DNA of 64,000 nucleotides from Candidatus Neomicrothrix sp. UBA2974 (lineage in GTDB: Bacteria > Actinomycetota > Acidimicrobiia > Acidimicrobiales > MedAcidi-G1), in assembly GCA_002348705.1 (NCBI GenBank), contig DEAU01000017.1:22642-86641 (forward strand), given 5' to 3'. Positions 9,418 to 16,971 of the stretch are shown one piece after another. Numbering within the stretch: the stretch's first letter is position 1; each line of letters begins with the position of its first letter. The notes under the pieces were generated by a model. The model saw only the letters and a program-made list of their open reading frames with translations. It was not told the origin of the DNA and did no database searches. A program made the translations under genes and the position numbers.

Positions 9418-9468
9418 ATGCATATCTTTCCCACCTTCGTTGACCCCGAGGTAGTAGTAGCGCCGTAG
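9418..9468 (+). CDS. ilvL: ilvBNC leader peptide
   Basis: This short ORF encodes MHIFPTFVDPEVVVAP and was found by reading the ilvB leader by eye. Three consecutive GTA valine codons (9451-9459) precede its last two codons, with another Val at codon 8 and an Ile at codon 3. A Val-run leader before ilvBN is known in Actinobacteria, for example Corynebacterium glutamicum ilvBNC, where starvation stalls the ribosome and prevents termination. Here a hairpin series and a terminator follow directly. No Shine-Dalgarno is seen; the -10 hexamer is 7 nt before the ATG, so the mRNA is probably leaderless. Confidence 0.82.
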   Translation: MHIFPTFVDPEVVVAP

Positions 9469-9476
9469 GTGCGCGC

Positions 9477-9548
9477 CCCGCCCGCATCCGGCGGGATTCA
9501 GCGATTGCGTGCCTCGGCCTCCCGAATAGGGAGGCCGTCGCTACTTTT
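9477..9548 (+). terminator. ilvBNC transcription attenuator
   Basis: Three mutually exclusive pairings can be drawn. Hairpin 1:2 pairs CCCGCC (9477-9482) with GGCGGG (9490-9495). The antiterminator 2:3 pairs CGGCGGG (9489-9495) with CCTCCCG (9518-9524), with one mismatch and one G-U. The terminator 3:4 pairs CGGCCTCCC (9515-9523) with GGGAGGCCG (9529-9537) around loop GAATA. It is extended by AGCGA (9500-9504) with TCGCT (9538-9542) and followed by ACTTTT. The order and the valine leader just upstream fit ribosome-mediated attenuation. No folding energies were computed. Confidence 0.75.
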
Positions 9549-9585
9549 CACCCCGATTCCCCGAGACACAAGTAACTGAATCTCT

Positions 9586-11328
9586 ATGACCACAGAACGA
9601 ATGGACGGCGGTCGAGCCCTCATACGCGCCCTTGAGCACGAGGGCGTGGAGGTTATGTTTGGCTTGCCCGGAGGTGCCATCCTCCCGGTTTACGACCCAA
9701 TCATCGACTCGTCGATCCGCCACATCCTTGTGCGACACGAGCAAGGAGCGGGTCACATGGCAGAGGGCTACGCCCACGCAACTGGCCGGCCCGGCGTCGC
9801 CATGGTTACGAGTGGACCAGCTGCCACCAACATCGTCACTCCGCTGTGCGATGCCTATCTTGACTCGGTGCCCATGGTGGTCATCACCGGTCAGGTGCCT
9901 TACGCGGCGATCGGTACCGACGCCTTTCAAGAGTGCGACACCACAGGGATCACCCAATCGATTACCAAGCACAACTTTTTGGTCACTGATCCTCAGGACA
10001 TTCCACGAACCATCAAGGAGGCGTTTCACATCGCAACCACCGGTCGGCCAGGGCCGGTCCTTGTTGACATACCGAAAGACATTGTCGACCCGACCAATCC
10101 ACGGTCGGAGATGGTGTGGGAAGACGACGTTGAGATGGACCTGCCTGGCTACCGACCCCAGGTCGAAGTCGATCCGGAAGCCATTCGGGCTGCGGCCAAG
10201 CTGGTCCGTGATGCCGAGCGCCCCGTTCTCTATGTCGGTGGAGGCATCCTCAAAGCTCGAGCTGCCGAAGTGCTTCGAGAACTGGCCGAGTTGACCGGAA
10301 TCGGAGTGGTCACCACCCTGATGGCCCGTGGTGCGTTCCCTGACAGCCACGAACTGTGTCTTGGGATGCCGGGTATGCATGGCAACTACACCGCGGTTAC
10401 TGCTATGCAGGAGGCCGATCTCCTAGTTGCCCTTGGAGCCCGTTTCGATGACCGGGTCACGGGTCGTCTCGAAGGATTCGCCCCTGAAGCCCGGGTCGTT
10501 CATGTCGACATCGACCCGGCGGAGCTGGGCAAGGTTCGTCGCCCCGATGTGGCAGTGCAGGGTGATGTGCGGGTGGCCATCGAGGCGTTGGTGGCTGAGC
10601 TGTCTGACGGAGGGACCGGCGAAGTTGATCGTTCGGCGTGGCGGTCTCGGATCAGTGGGTGGCAGGAGCGCTTCCCGTTGGCTTACGAACCTTGGGTTCC
10701 GGGTGACGCTCTGAAGCCGCAGTACGTCATTGAGCAGCTGCGCGACGCCACTCCAGCCGACACCATCGTCACCTCCGGTGTAGGTCAGCACCAAATGTGG
10801 GCCAGCCAATATTGGACATTCGACTACCCGTATACCTGGATCAATTCCGGTGGCCTCGGGACGATGGGCTTTTCTATCCCGGCGGCCATAGGGGCAAAGG
10901 TCGCGTACCCGGAACGGATGGTATGGGCCATCGACGGTGACGGTTGTTTCCAGATGACTGCCCAGGAACTGGTTACGGCCGCCGTGGAAGACATTCCGAT
11001 CAAGGTGGCATTGCTCAACAACTCCTATCTGGGAATGGTTCGGCAGTGGCAGGAGATGTTCTACGAGGAGCGGTATTCCGAGGTCTTCCTGTCAAAGGAG
11101 GTCCCCGACTACAAGATGTGGGCCGAGTCAATGGGATGCCACGCAATACGGATTGATGACCCTGACGAAGTCGATTCAGCGATCGCCCAGGCCAATGAAG
11201 TCGATGACCGACCAGTAGTCATCGACTTCCGCGTGGCTGCTGACGAGAAGGTGTTCCCGATGGTTCCGTCGGGCAAGTCCAACTCGGAGTTGGTTGTGCC
11301 CGAGTTTCAGCGAGATCAGCCGCGGTGA
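9586..11328 (+). CDS. ilvB: acetolactate synthase large (catalytic) subunit
   Basis: IlvB is a ThDP-dependent enzyme of 580 residues that condenses pyruvate with pyruvate or 2-ketobutyrate, the first common step to Val, Leu and Ile. The N-terminal PYR domain holds MFGLPGGAILPVYD and the catalytic-glutamate region RHEQGAGHMAEGYA. The C-terminal domain has the ThDP/Mg motif from GDGCFQMTAQEL to LLNNSYLGMVRQWQ. The ATG at 9586 lacks an obvious Shine-Dalgarno. Expression is presumably set by the leader peptide and attenuator just upstream. Its stop overlaps the ilvN GTG by 4 bp. Confidence 0.97.
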   Translation: MTTERMDGGRALIRALEHEGVEVMFGLPGGAILPVYDPIIDSSIRHILVRHEQGAGHMAEGYAHATGRPGVAMVTSGPAATNIVTPLCDAYLDSVPMVVITGQVPYAAIGTDAFQECDTTGITQSITKHNFLVTDPQDIPRTIKEAFHIATTGRPGPVLVDIPKDIVDPTNPRSEMVWEDDVEMDLPGYRPQVEVDPEAIRAAAKLVRDAERPVLYVGGGILKARAAEVLRELAELTGIGVVTTLMARGAFPDSHELCLGMPGMHGNYTAVTAMQEADLLVALGARFDDRVTGRLEGFAPEARVVHVDIDPAELGKVRRPDVAVQGDVRVAIEALVAELSDGGTGEVDRSAWRSRISGWQERFPLAYEPWVPGDALKPQYVIEQLRDATPADTIVTSGVGQHQMWASQYWTFDYPYTWINSGGLGTMGFSIPAAIGAKVAYPERMVWAIDGDGCFQMTAQELVTAAVEDIPIKVALLNNSYLGMVRQWQEMFYEERYSEVFLSKEVPDYKMWAESMGCHAIRIDDPDEVDSAIAQANEVDDRPVVIDFRVAADEKVFPMVPSGKSNSELVVPEFQRDQPR

Positions 11329-11837
11329 ACGTTCACGCGCCGGAGTTCCGGTACCACACGCTGGTCGTTACCGTCGAGAACAAGTCGGGCGTGCTGGCCC
11401 GCGTGGCCGGACTCTTTGCCCGCCGGGCTTTTAACATCGAGTCGTTGGCCGTTGCCCCGACCGACGACGAGGGCTTCAGCCGCATCACCGTGGTCGTTGA
11501 CGTTGAGTCGGCCCCTCTGGATCAGGTTGTTAAACAGTTGGACAAGTTGGTGAATGTGGTTGAGATCCGCGAGCTGCATCCGGGCCACTCTGTAGAGAGG
11601 GAGCTGATGCTCGTGACGGTGACCGCTGAGCCGGACCTTCGCGACGAGATCGTTGAGCATCTTGATCGTGCAGGTGGGAAAGTCCTTAGCCTCGGCATTG
11701 ACCGGATGATGCTTTCCCTCGTCGGGCCGCCATCGCGGGTCGATGAGTTTGAAGACCTGCTGCGACCCTACGGAATTCTGGAGTTGCAGCGCACCGGCCG
11801 GGTGGCGTTGGCCAGTTTGGACGACGCCCTCGACTGA
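11325..11837 (+). CDS. ilvN: acetolactate synthase small (regulatory) subunit
   Basis: This 170-residue IlvN/IlvH-type subunit activates IlvB and confers feedback inhibition by valine. The N-terminal ACT domain (about residues 9-85) begins YHTLVVTVENKSGVLARVAGLF and contains RRAFNIESLAVAPT. The C-terminal ACT-like domain runs from about 86 to 160. The GTG start overlaps the ilvB stop (GTGA), so the two subunits are translationally coupled. An 89-bp gap then precedes ilvC. Confidence 0.96.
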   Translation: MNVHAPEFRYHTLVVTVENKSGVLARVAGLFARRAFNIESLAVAPTDDEGFSRITVVVDVESAPLDQVVKQLDKLVNVVEIRELHPGHSVERELMLVTVTAEPDLRDEIVEHLDRAGGKVLSLGIDRMMLSLVGPPSRVDEFEDLLRPYGILELQRTGRVALASLDDALD

Positions 11838-11926
11838 CTCACGGCCGGCCGGGGCACCACGCCGGACCGATTTCCAACAGACCAAACCGACCGGCCGACT
11901 GGCCGTGACCCAGCCAGGAGAAACCA
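11838..11926 (+). other. ilvN-ilvC spacer with possible long hairpin
   Basis: This 89-bp spacer carries TCACGGCC near its start and GGCCGTGA near its end, an 8-bp perfect inverted repeat that could bring the ends together. A good ribosome binding site (AGGAG) sits about 8 nt before the ilvC ATG. I see no terminator, so ilvC is probably on the ilvBN transcript. Confidence 0.4.
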
Positions 11927-12958
11927 ATGGCGAATATCTATTACGAAAAGGACGTGGACCGGAGTGCGATTGCCACGCGCCGCGTGGCTGTCTTGGGCTA
12001 TGGCTCCCAGGGACACGCACATGCCCTGAACCTCAAGGAGTCCGGCATAGACGTTTGCGTCGGCCTCCGTGATGGCTCCTCGTCCGCGGCGAAAGCCACC
12101 GAGGCCGGCCTAGAGGTGAAGTCGTTATCCGACGCCTCGGAATGGGCCGACGTGATCATGGTGCTCTTGCCCGACACCGATCAGGCAGCGGTCTACGAGG
12201 AGCACATAGCCCCGAACCTGGATGCCGGCGACGCTTTGGCATTCGCTCACGGGTTCAACATCCGCTTTGATCTGATTGCTCCTCCGGCCGACGTCGACGT
12301 GATCATGGTTGCTCCGAAGGGACCGGGTCACCTCGTACGTCGTACCTACGTAGAGGGCGGTGGCGTTCCGTGCTTGATCGCTGTCGAGCAGGATGCTTCC
12401 GGCGGCGCCCAGGATCTTGCTCTGGCTTATGCCGATGGCGTGGGTGGCGCCCGGGCCGGCGTGATCGAGACTACCTTTACTGAAGAGTGCGAAACCGACC
12501 TGTTTGGCGAGCAGGTGGTGTTGTGCGGGGGAATGACCGAATTGGTCCGTAGCGGCTTCGACACTTTGGTTGACGCCGGCTACCAGCCCGAGATCGCCTA
12601 CTTCGAGTGTCTCCACGAATTGAAACTCATCGTCGATCTCATGTATGAGCAGGGAATCGGCGGTATGCGTTATTCGGTTTCCGATACCGCCGAGTATGGG
12701 GATCTGTCCCGAGGTCCGAGAGTGGTGGACGACCACGTGAGGGCCACCATGAAACAAATTCTCACTGAAATCCAGACCGGCGCTTTTGCGGAGGAATGGG
12801 TGGCTGAGGCCCACGGTGGTCGGGAGAACTTCCGTCGCCTAGAGGCGGAGGGTCATGAGCACCGCATCGAGAAGGTCGGTTCGGAACTGCGGGCCATGAT
12901 GCCTTGGATCAGTGCCGGCAAGGTTTCGGTGCAAGAGGCTTCCGGCGGACAAGGTTAG
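11927..12958 (+). CDS. ilvC: ketol-acid reductoisomerase (class I, NADPH)
   Basis: IlvC isomerises and reduces acetolactate or acetohydroxybutyrate to the dihydroxy acids used by IlvD. The 343 residues show a Rossmann GYGSQGHAHALNL motif (about 25-37) and a cofactor loop GLRDGSSS with Arg and Ser, typical of NADPH use. The helical knotted domain holds the metal ligands (ETDLFGEQVVLCGG, YFECLHELKLIVDL). Length and motifs fit the short class I enzyme. A strong terminator hairpin follows the stop by about 60 bp. Confidence 0.97.
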   Translation: MANIYYEKDVDRSAIATRRVAVLGYGSQGHAHALNLKESGIDVCVGLRDGSSSAAKATEAGLEVKSLSDASEWADVIMVLLPDTDQAAVYEEHIAPNLDAGDALAFAHGFNIRFDLIAPPADVDVIMVAPKGPGHLVRRTYVEGGGVPCLIAVEQDASGGAQDLALAYADGVGGARAGVIETTFTEECETDLFGEQVVLCGGMTELVRSGFDTLVDAGYQPEIAYFECLHELKLIVDLMYEQGIGGMRYSVSDTAEYGDLSRGPRVVDDHVRATMKQILTEIQTGAFAEEWVAEAHGGRENFRRLEAEGHEHRIEKVGSELRAMMPWISAGKVSVQEASGGQG

Positions 12959-13016
12959 GCGCACCCAGCGCTGGACTGCTCCCATGGGGCTAGGCCGGCG
13001 GTGATCGGCTCTTCCT

Positions 13017-13060
13017 GAACATAGAGGATCCCGCCCCGGAGGGCGGGATCCTCTATGTTC
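13017..13060. terminator. bidirectional terminator between ilvC and thiolase
   Basis: A perfect 20-bp inverted repeat, 13017-13036 with 13041-13060, has only a 4-nt loop (CGGA). The stem core is GGATCCCGCCC/GGGCGGGATCC. It lies between two convergent genes and can act in both directions. No long U-tract is present; TGTTCTTGG follows on the plus strand. Confidence 0.88.
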
Positions 13061-13085
13061 TTGGTCGCACTTCGGGCTAGTGAAT

Positions 13086-14288
13086 TCAGTTCAGGCGTTG
13101 GACCACCATGGCCATGCCTTGACCTCCGCCAACGCACATCGACTCCACGCCCCACTCCTTGTCAGCGTCTTCGAGGCCGTTGAGGAGGGTGGTCATGATG
13201 CGGGCGCCGGTCATGCCGAATGGGTGGCCTAGTGCAATGGCGCCGCCGTTCACGTTCAACTTGTCATGGTCGATGCCGACTTCTTCAGCCGACGGCAGCA
13301 CCTGGGCGGCGAATGCCTCGTTGATCTCGAAAAGGTCGATGTCTTCTGGGACCATGCCGGCTCGCCCTAGTGCCTGTCGAATGGCCTCGATGGGACCGAG
13401 GCCCATGATCTCCGGGTTCAGGGCTGAGACGCCCGAAGCCACGATTCTGGCCATTGGCTTGATGCTTAGTTCGGTGGCCCGAGCTTGGCTCATTACAACC
13501 ACGGCTGCCGCACCATCATTGAGCGGACAGGCATTGCCAGCGGTTACCGTCCCGTCCGGGCGAAAAACGGGGCTTAACTGTGAAACCTTTTCGTATGTGG
13601 TGCCAGCACGGATTCCGTCGTCAGCATTGACCACAGAGCCGTCAGGCAGCGTGTACGGGGTGATTTCCCGCTCGAAGAAGCCCCGGGCTTGTGCGGCCTC
13701 GGCCCGGTTCTGGGAGCGAACGCCCCACTCATCTTGGGCCTGACGGGACACCCCTTTGAGTTGGGCGACATTTTCCGCTGTCTGGCCCATGGCGATGTGG
13801 ATGTCAGGCAGGCCTGTCGGGGGTTCCCAGTCCTCAGTGTTCTCGCCAGTTCGGTCGGCGGTGCGAACTTCGGCGTCGGCGAAGCGGGGGTTGTGGGGGC
13901 CAGTGTCGGCAGCTCCGAATTGAAAGCGGCTGACGCACTCGACGCCACCTGCTACGAAGGCGTCACCCTCTCCCGACATTATGGCGTGGGCTGCCATGCG
14001 GATGGTTTGCAGTGAAGAAGAGCAGTACCGGTTGACGGTTGTCCCTGGGGCATTGAGTCCGGCCAAGATGCCAGCTACGCGCGCCAAGTTGTAACCCTGC
14101 TCACCGCCTGGCTGGGCAGTGCCCCAAAGAACGTCTTCGATCTGGTCACGGGGCAACTCGGGAACCTTTCCCAACACATCTTCTATGACGAAGGCGGACA
14201 GGTCGTCAGGACGGGCATCGACGAGACTTCCCTTCCCGGCCCGCCCGATGGCGGTTCGGCTGGTTGCGACGATTACGGCTTCGGCCAT
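13086..14288 (-). CDS. acetyl-CoA C-acyltransferase (thiolase)
   Basis: This 400-residue degradative-type thiolase cleaves 3-ketoacyl-CoA with CoA. The acyl-enzyme cysteine is C89 in VNRYCSSSLQT. The C-terminal GGAIALGHPFGMTGAR supplies the histidine, and CVGGGQGMAM the second cysteine. The NEAF block is present. A ribosome binding site AGGAGCC lies about 9 nt before the ATG. A 16-bp palindrome (14326-14341) sits 38 bp upstream and is a good candidate operator. The true chain-length or steroid substrate cannot be read from sequence. Confidence 0.93.
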   Translation of the reverse strand: MAEAVIVATSRTAIGRAGKGSLVDARPDDLSAFVIEDVLGKVPELPRDQIEDVLWGTAQPGGEQGYNLARVAGILAGLNAPGTTVNRYCSSSLQTIRMAAHAIMSGEGDAFVAGGVECVSRFQFGAADTGPHNPRFADAEVRTADRTGENTEDWEPPTGLPDIHIAMGQTAENVAQLKGVSRQAQDEWGVRSQNRAEAAQARGFFEREITPYTLPDGSVVNADDGIRAGTTYEKVSQLSPVFRPDGTVTAGNACPLNDGAAAVVVMSQARATELSIKPMARIVASGVSALNPEIMGLGPIEAIRQALGRAGMVPEDIDLFEINEAFAAQVLPSAEEVGIDHDKLNVNGGAIALGHPFGMTGARIMTTLLNGLEDADKEWGVESMCVGGGQGMAMVVQRLN

Positions 14289-14325
14289 GGGAGAGGCTCC
14301 TGTGTGGACGGCGTATGCCCGGTGA

Positions 14326-14341
14326 GTTACCGACCGGTAAC
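14326..14341. promoter_or_regulatory. palindromic operator candidate upstream of thiolase
   Basis: GTTACC-GACC-GGTAAC is a perfect 6-4-6 palindrome 38 bp upstream of the thiolase ATG. Its size and form suit a TetR-family regulator of acyl-CoA metabolism, but no such regulator is encoded in this window. Confidence 0.55.
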
Positions 14342-14431
14342 CAGATCCTAACCGGGCACTTGGGCGTCATACCCAGTGGAGGTGCCCTGCAGATTGAAAC
14401 GCTCTGTTCTAGGCCGTGACGGGACGGTGAC

Positions 14432-15091
14432 TCATGTTCGACGTACCAAGGTGAGGCCGTCACCGATTGAGAGCATGACTACTTCGACCCGATCGTCAGT
14501 CACAACCCGGTCGTTGAATCTGCGAAGCGCCAAGGTGTCTTCGTCGTCCACCTCGGGATCCAGCACCCGACCGGACCAAAGGACGTTGTCTACGGCTAAT
14601 AGCCCATGGGGCGCTAGTCGGGGAACCAACTCCTCGTAGTAGTCGAGGTACCCGGTCTTGTCGGCATCGACGAAGGCGAAGTCGACCACAGTGTCGTCGG
14701 AAAGTCCCTGCAGGGTTTCGATGGCTGGGGCGATCACCAGGTCGATGCGGTCTTCCACCCCGGCTGCCTTCCAGTGCTGGCGGGCAATGGCAGTCCACTC
14801 GTCGGAGATGTCGCAGCAGAGGAGGCGGCCGGAGGGGGGAAGGGATCGTGCGATGGCCAGCGAGGATGATCCAGTGAAGGTTCCGATCTCCACCGCCAGC
14901 GTGGGGCGCACGGCAGCGACCAAGGCAGCAAGTAGGGCTGCTTGGTCGTCCGCCACCTGCATCCGGGCCCACGGCCCCAGTTCCTTGGTGGCCTTGGATA
15001 GCGAGAGGCGGACTTTGTCAGCTGGCGTGGAGTGGGACTGCATGTAGTCGTAGAGGTCATCGGCTAGAAAAAAAGAACGGTGGGTGGACAA
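14432..15091 (-). CDS. class I SAM-dependent O-methyltransferase (CCoAOMT-like)
   Basis: This 219-residue enzyme resembles the caffeoyl-CoA/catechol O-methyltransferase family. The SAM site is VEIGTFTGSSSLAIA (about 67-81). DADKTGYLDYYEE and DNVLWSGRV carry the metal-binding acidic residues. These enzymes methylate catechol-type hydroxyls with Mg2+. The GTG start at 15091 is preceded by GGAGGAG at good spacing. It is followed on the same strand by the thiolase after about 140 bp, which contain that gene's operator candidate, so the two are probably separate units. Confidence 0.9.
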   Translation of the reverse strand: MSTHRSFFLADDLYDYMQSHSTPADKVRLSLSKATKELGPWARMQVADDQAALLAALVAAVRPTLAVEIGTFTGSSSLAIARSLPPSGRLLCCDISDEWTAIARQHWKAAGVEDRIDLVIAPAIETLQGLSDDTVVDFAFVDADKTGYLDYYEELVPRLAPHGLLAVDNVLWSGRVLDPEVDDEDTLALRRFNDRVVTDDRVEVVMLSIGDGLTLVRRT

Positions 15092-15108
15092 AGCTCCTCC
15101 AAAGTTGT

Positions 15109-16857
15109 TCAGCGGCTATCCGCGCCACTGCGCAGGACCCGCCCCGGACGGTGATCTGTGAACTTGCCATCGGTAACTACTGGGGTTCCAGCCACCAGTA
15201 CGTCGTCGATGCCCGAAGCTCCGGCGTAGAGCCGCGCCGCTCCGCCAGGGAGGTCCGGTCTCAGCGTGATCGGATTGGAGGCGACGACGCTCTCATCGAC
15301 GATGATCAGGTCGGCATAGGCACCCTCGCTGAGGCGTCCACGGTCGACCAGGCCGTATAGGTCGGCCTGAACGGCGGTCATGCGGTAGACCGCCTCCTCG
15401 AATGACAGTAGGCCGTGTTCTCTGACCGGTTCGGCTAGCACCCGGGTGGGGTAGTTGAAGGTGGCGAGAAGGTCGAGGTGTGCACCTGCGTCAGAAGCTC
15501 CGATGACCGCGCGGCCGTCCCGCCAAATGCCGACCCTCGCCTCCCAGTCCTCCCTGCTGGCCTGTACTTCGGAATAGCCAAACGAGGTGAGGAGGTCGTC
15601 AGCTAGGGCTATGTCTAGGAGGGCATCGAACGGATCGCAGCTCCGCTCGGCGGCTATATCTGCCACGGTGCGACCGGCATAGCTTTGGTTTTCTTCAGCA
15701 ACGGTGTCGAAAATGGTCATCGCTCCCCAATTGGCCAAGGGACGGAACGGATGGTCGCCTTGGGCTAGGCAGTTGAGGCGCTTTCGCTCCTCCGGGTCTG
15801 ATAGAACCCGTTTCTTGTCATCGGGGGGCAGGAACATGACCTCTTCCCACCCGGGGATGGCGTCGAGTACGAAGCCGCTGGCCAGCGATAGTCGGGCAGC
15901 GATGACCATGGGCACAGTTAATGCGACGACCTTTGCTCCCCGTTCAGCGGCGTAGGTCGAAGCATCCAGCTTCGCCAGACACTCTTGGAGGTTGCGGGCA
16001 GTGACCTGCATTACGTTCCAATTCACCTGGCGGCCTCCGGCGGCCAGCGACATATCGCACAGCAGCGCCTTCGATTCGTCGTCGGTGGGCCCTCCGGCGG
16101 CAGCGAGCATCTCCAGACTGGTGCCTGGAAACTCCTTAAGAACTGAGCAGAGGGTGAGGATTTCTTCGCGGGATGCAAGACGGCTGGGAACCGGACGACC
16201 CTCGGGGTCGTTGTGAGTGACCGACCAAGTCGACGAAAAGCCCATGGCGCCGGCGGTTAGGCCGTCGCGTAACAGGCTTGACATAGCGGAAACCTCGCGA
16301 TCGGTGGCCTCTCGCTCGGTAGCCTCGTCGCCCATTGCCACCCGGCGAAGGGCGGAGTGGCCCACCTTAAAGCCGGCGTTGATGGCAAGAAGGGGTCCCA
16401 CCGCGTCGAAATATTCGGCGGTAGTCCGCCAGTTCCAGGGCACTCCGGTGCGAAGCGAATCAAGAGGCATTCCTTCAACCCGTGACAGCATCCGCATCAG
16501 GTACTCACCGTCAGTCGGGTCGTCAGAGAGCGGCGCTATGGAGAAGCCGCAGTTTCCACCGATGATCGTGGTGACCCCGTGAAGGGGGGATGGGCTGAGG
16601 GTGCCGTCCCAGAACACCTGCGCGTCGTAGTGGGTGTGGACATCAACGAATCCGGGACAAACCATGCGGCCGTCAGCTTCGATGACCCGGGCTGAATCAG
16701 CCTTCAGGTCTGGACCGATTGTGGTGATCCGACCGCTGTCCACGACCATGTCGGCCCTGCGGCGTTCGGCTCCGGTCCCGTCAACTATCCAGCCGCCTCG
16801 GATCAGTAGATCGTGCACCTTGATGACCGTAGCCATCGATCCGGTGGGGGTCCGCAT
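15109..16857 (-). CDS. N-acyl-D-amino-acid deacylase/D-aminoacylase-like amidohydrolase
   Basis: This metal-dependent amidohydrolase has up to 582 residues, with the HxH motif in PGFVDVHTHYDAQVFWD and the family stretch GVTTIIGGNCGFSIAPL. The C-terminal composite domain includes YGLVDRGRLSEGAYADLIIVDE. The closest named family is D-aminoacylase, but many relatives act on other cyclic amides. ATG codons at 16857 and 16836 are both possible; the shorter begins MATVIKVHDLLIRGGWIVDG. It is divergent from the aldehyde dehydrogenase and ends 18 bp before the O-methyltransferase. Confidence 0.87.
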   Translation of the reverse strand: MRTPTGSMATVIKVHDLLIRGGWIVDGTGAERRRADMVVDSGRITTIGPDLKADSARVIEADGRMVCPGFVDVHTHYDAQVFWDGTLSPSPLHGVTTIIGGNCGFSIAPLSDDPTDGEYLMRMLSRVEGMPLDSLRTGVPWNWRTTAEYFDAVGPLLAINAGFKVGHSALRRVAMGDEATEREATDREVSAMSSLLRDGLTAGAMGFSSTWSVTHNDPEGRPVPSRLASREEILTLCSVLKEFPGTSLEMLAAAGGPTDDESKALLCDMSLAAGGRQVNWNVMQVTARNLQECLAKLDASTYAAERGAKVVALTVPMVIAARLSLASGFVLDAIPGWEEVMFLPPDDKKRVLSDPEERKRLNCLAQGDHPFRPLANWGAMTIFDTVAEENQSYAGRTVADIAAERSCDPFDALLDIALADDLLTSFGYSEVQASREDWEARVGIWRDGRAVIGASDAGAHLDLLATFNYPTRVLAEPVREHGLLSFEEAVYRMTAVQADLYGLVDRGRLSEGAYADLIIVDESVVASNPITLRPDLPGGAARLYAGASGIDDVLVAGTPVVTDGKFTDHRPGRVLRSGADSR

Positions 16858-16971
16858 GGGGCCCCTCGGTACGCTCGGCGTCCGGAGGATCTAATCGGGT
16901 TGTCAGGTCCGCTGCTCCTACGCTCACCTGATAGCGCTGGAGTCGAAGAGCGAGCTGGAGGACAGGACCAA

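Noticed and set aside
9541..10380. A 279-codon minus-strand frame across ilvB
   Set aside because: Antisense to conserved ilvB and without any domain resemblance.
16813..16971. N-terminal extension of the aldehyde dehydrogenase
   Set aside because: It overlaps the divergent amidohydrolase and a good ribosome site precedes the ATG at 16972.
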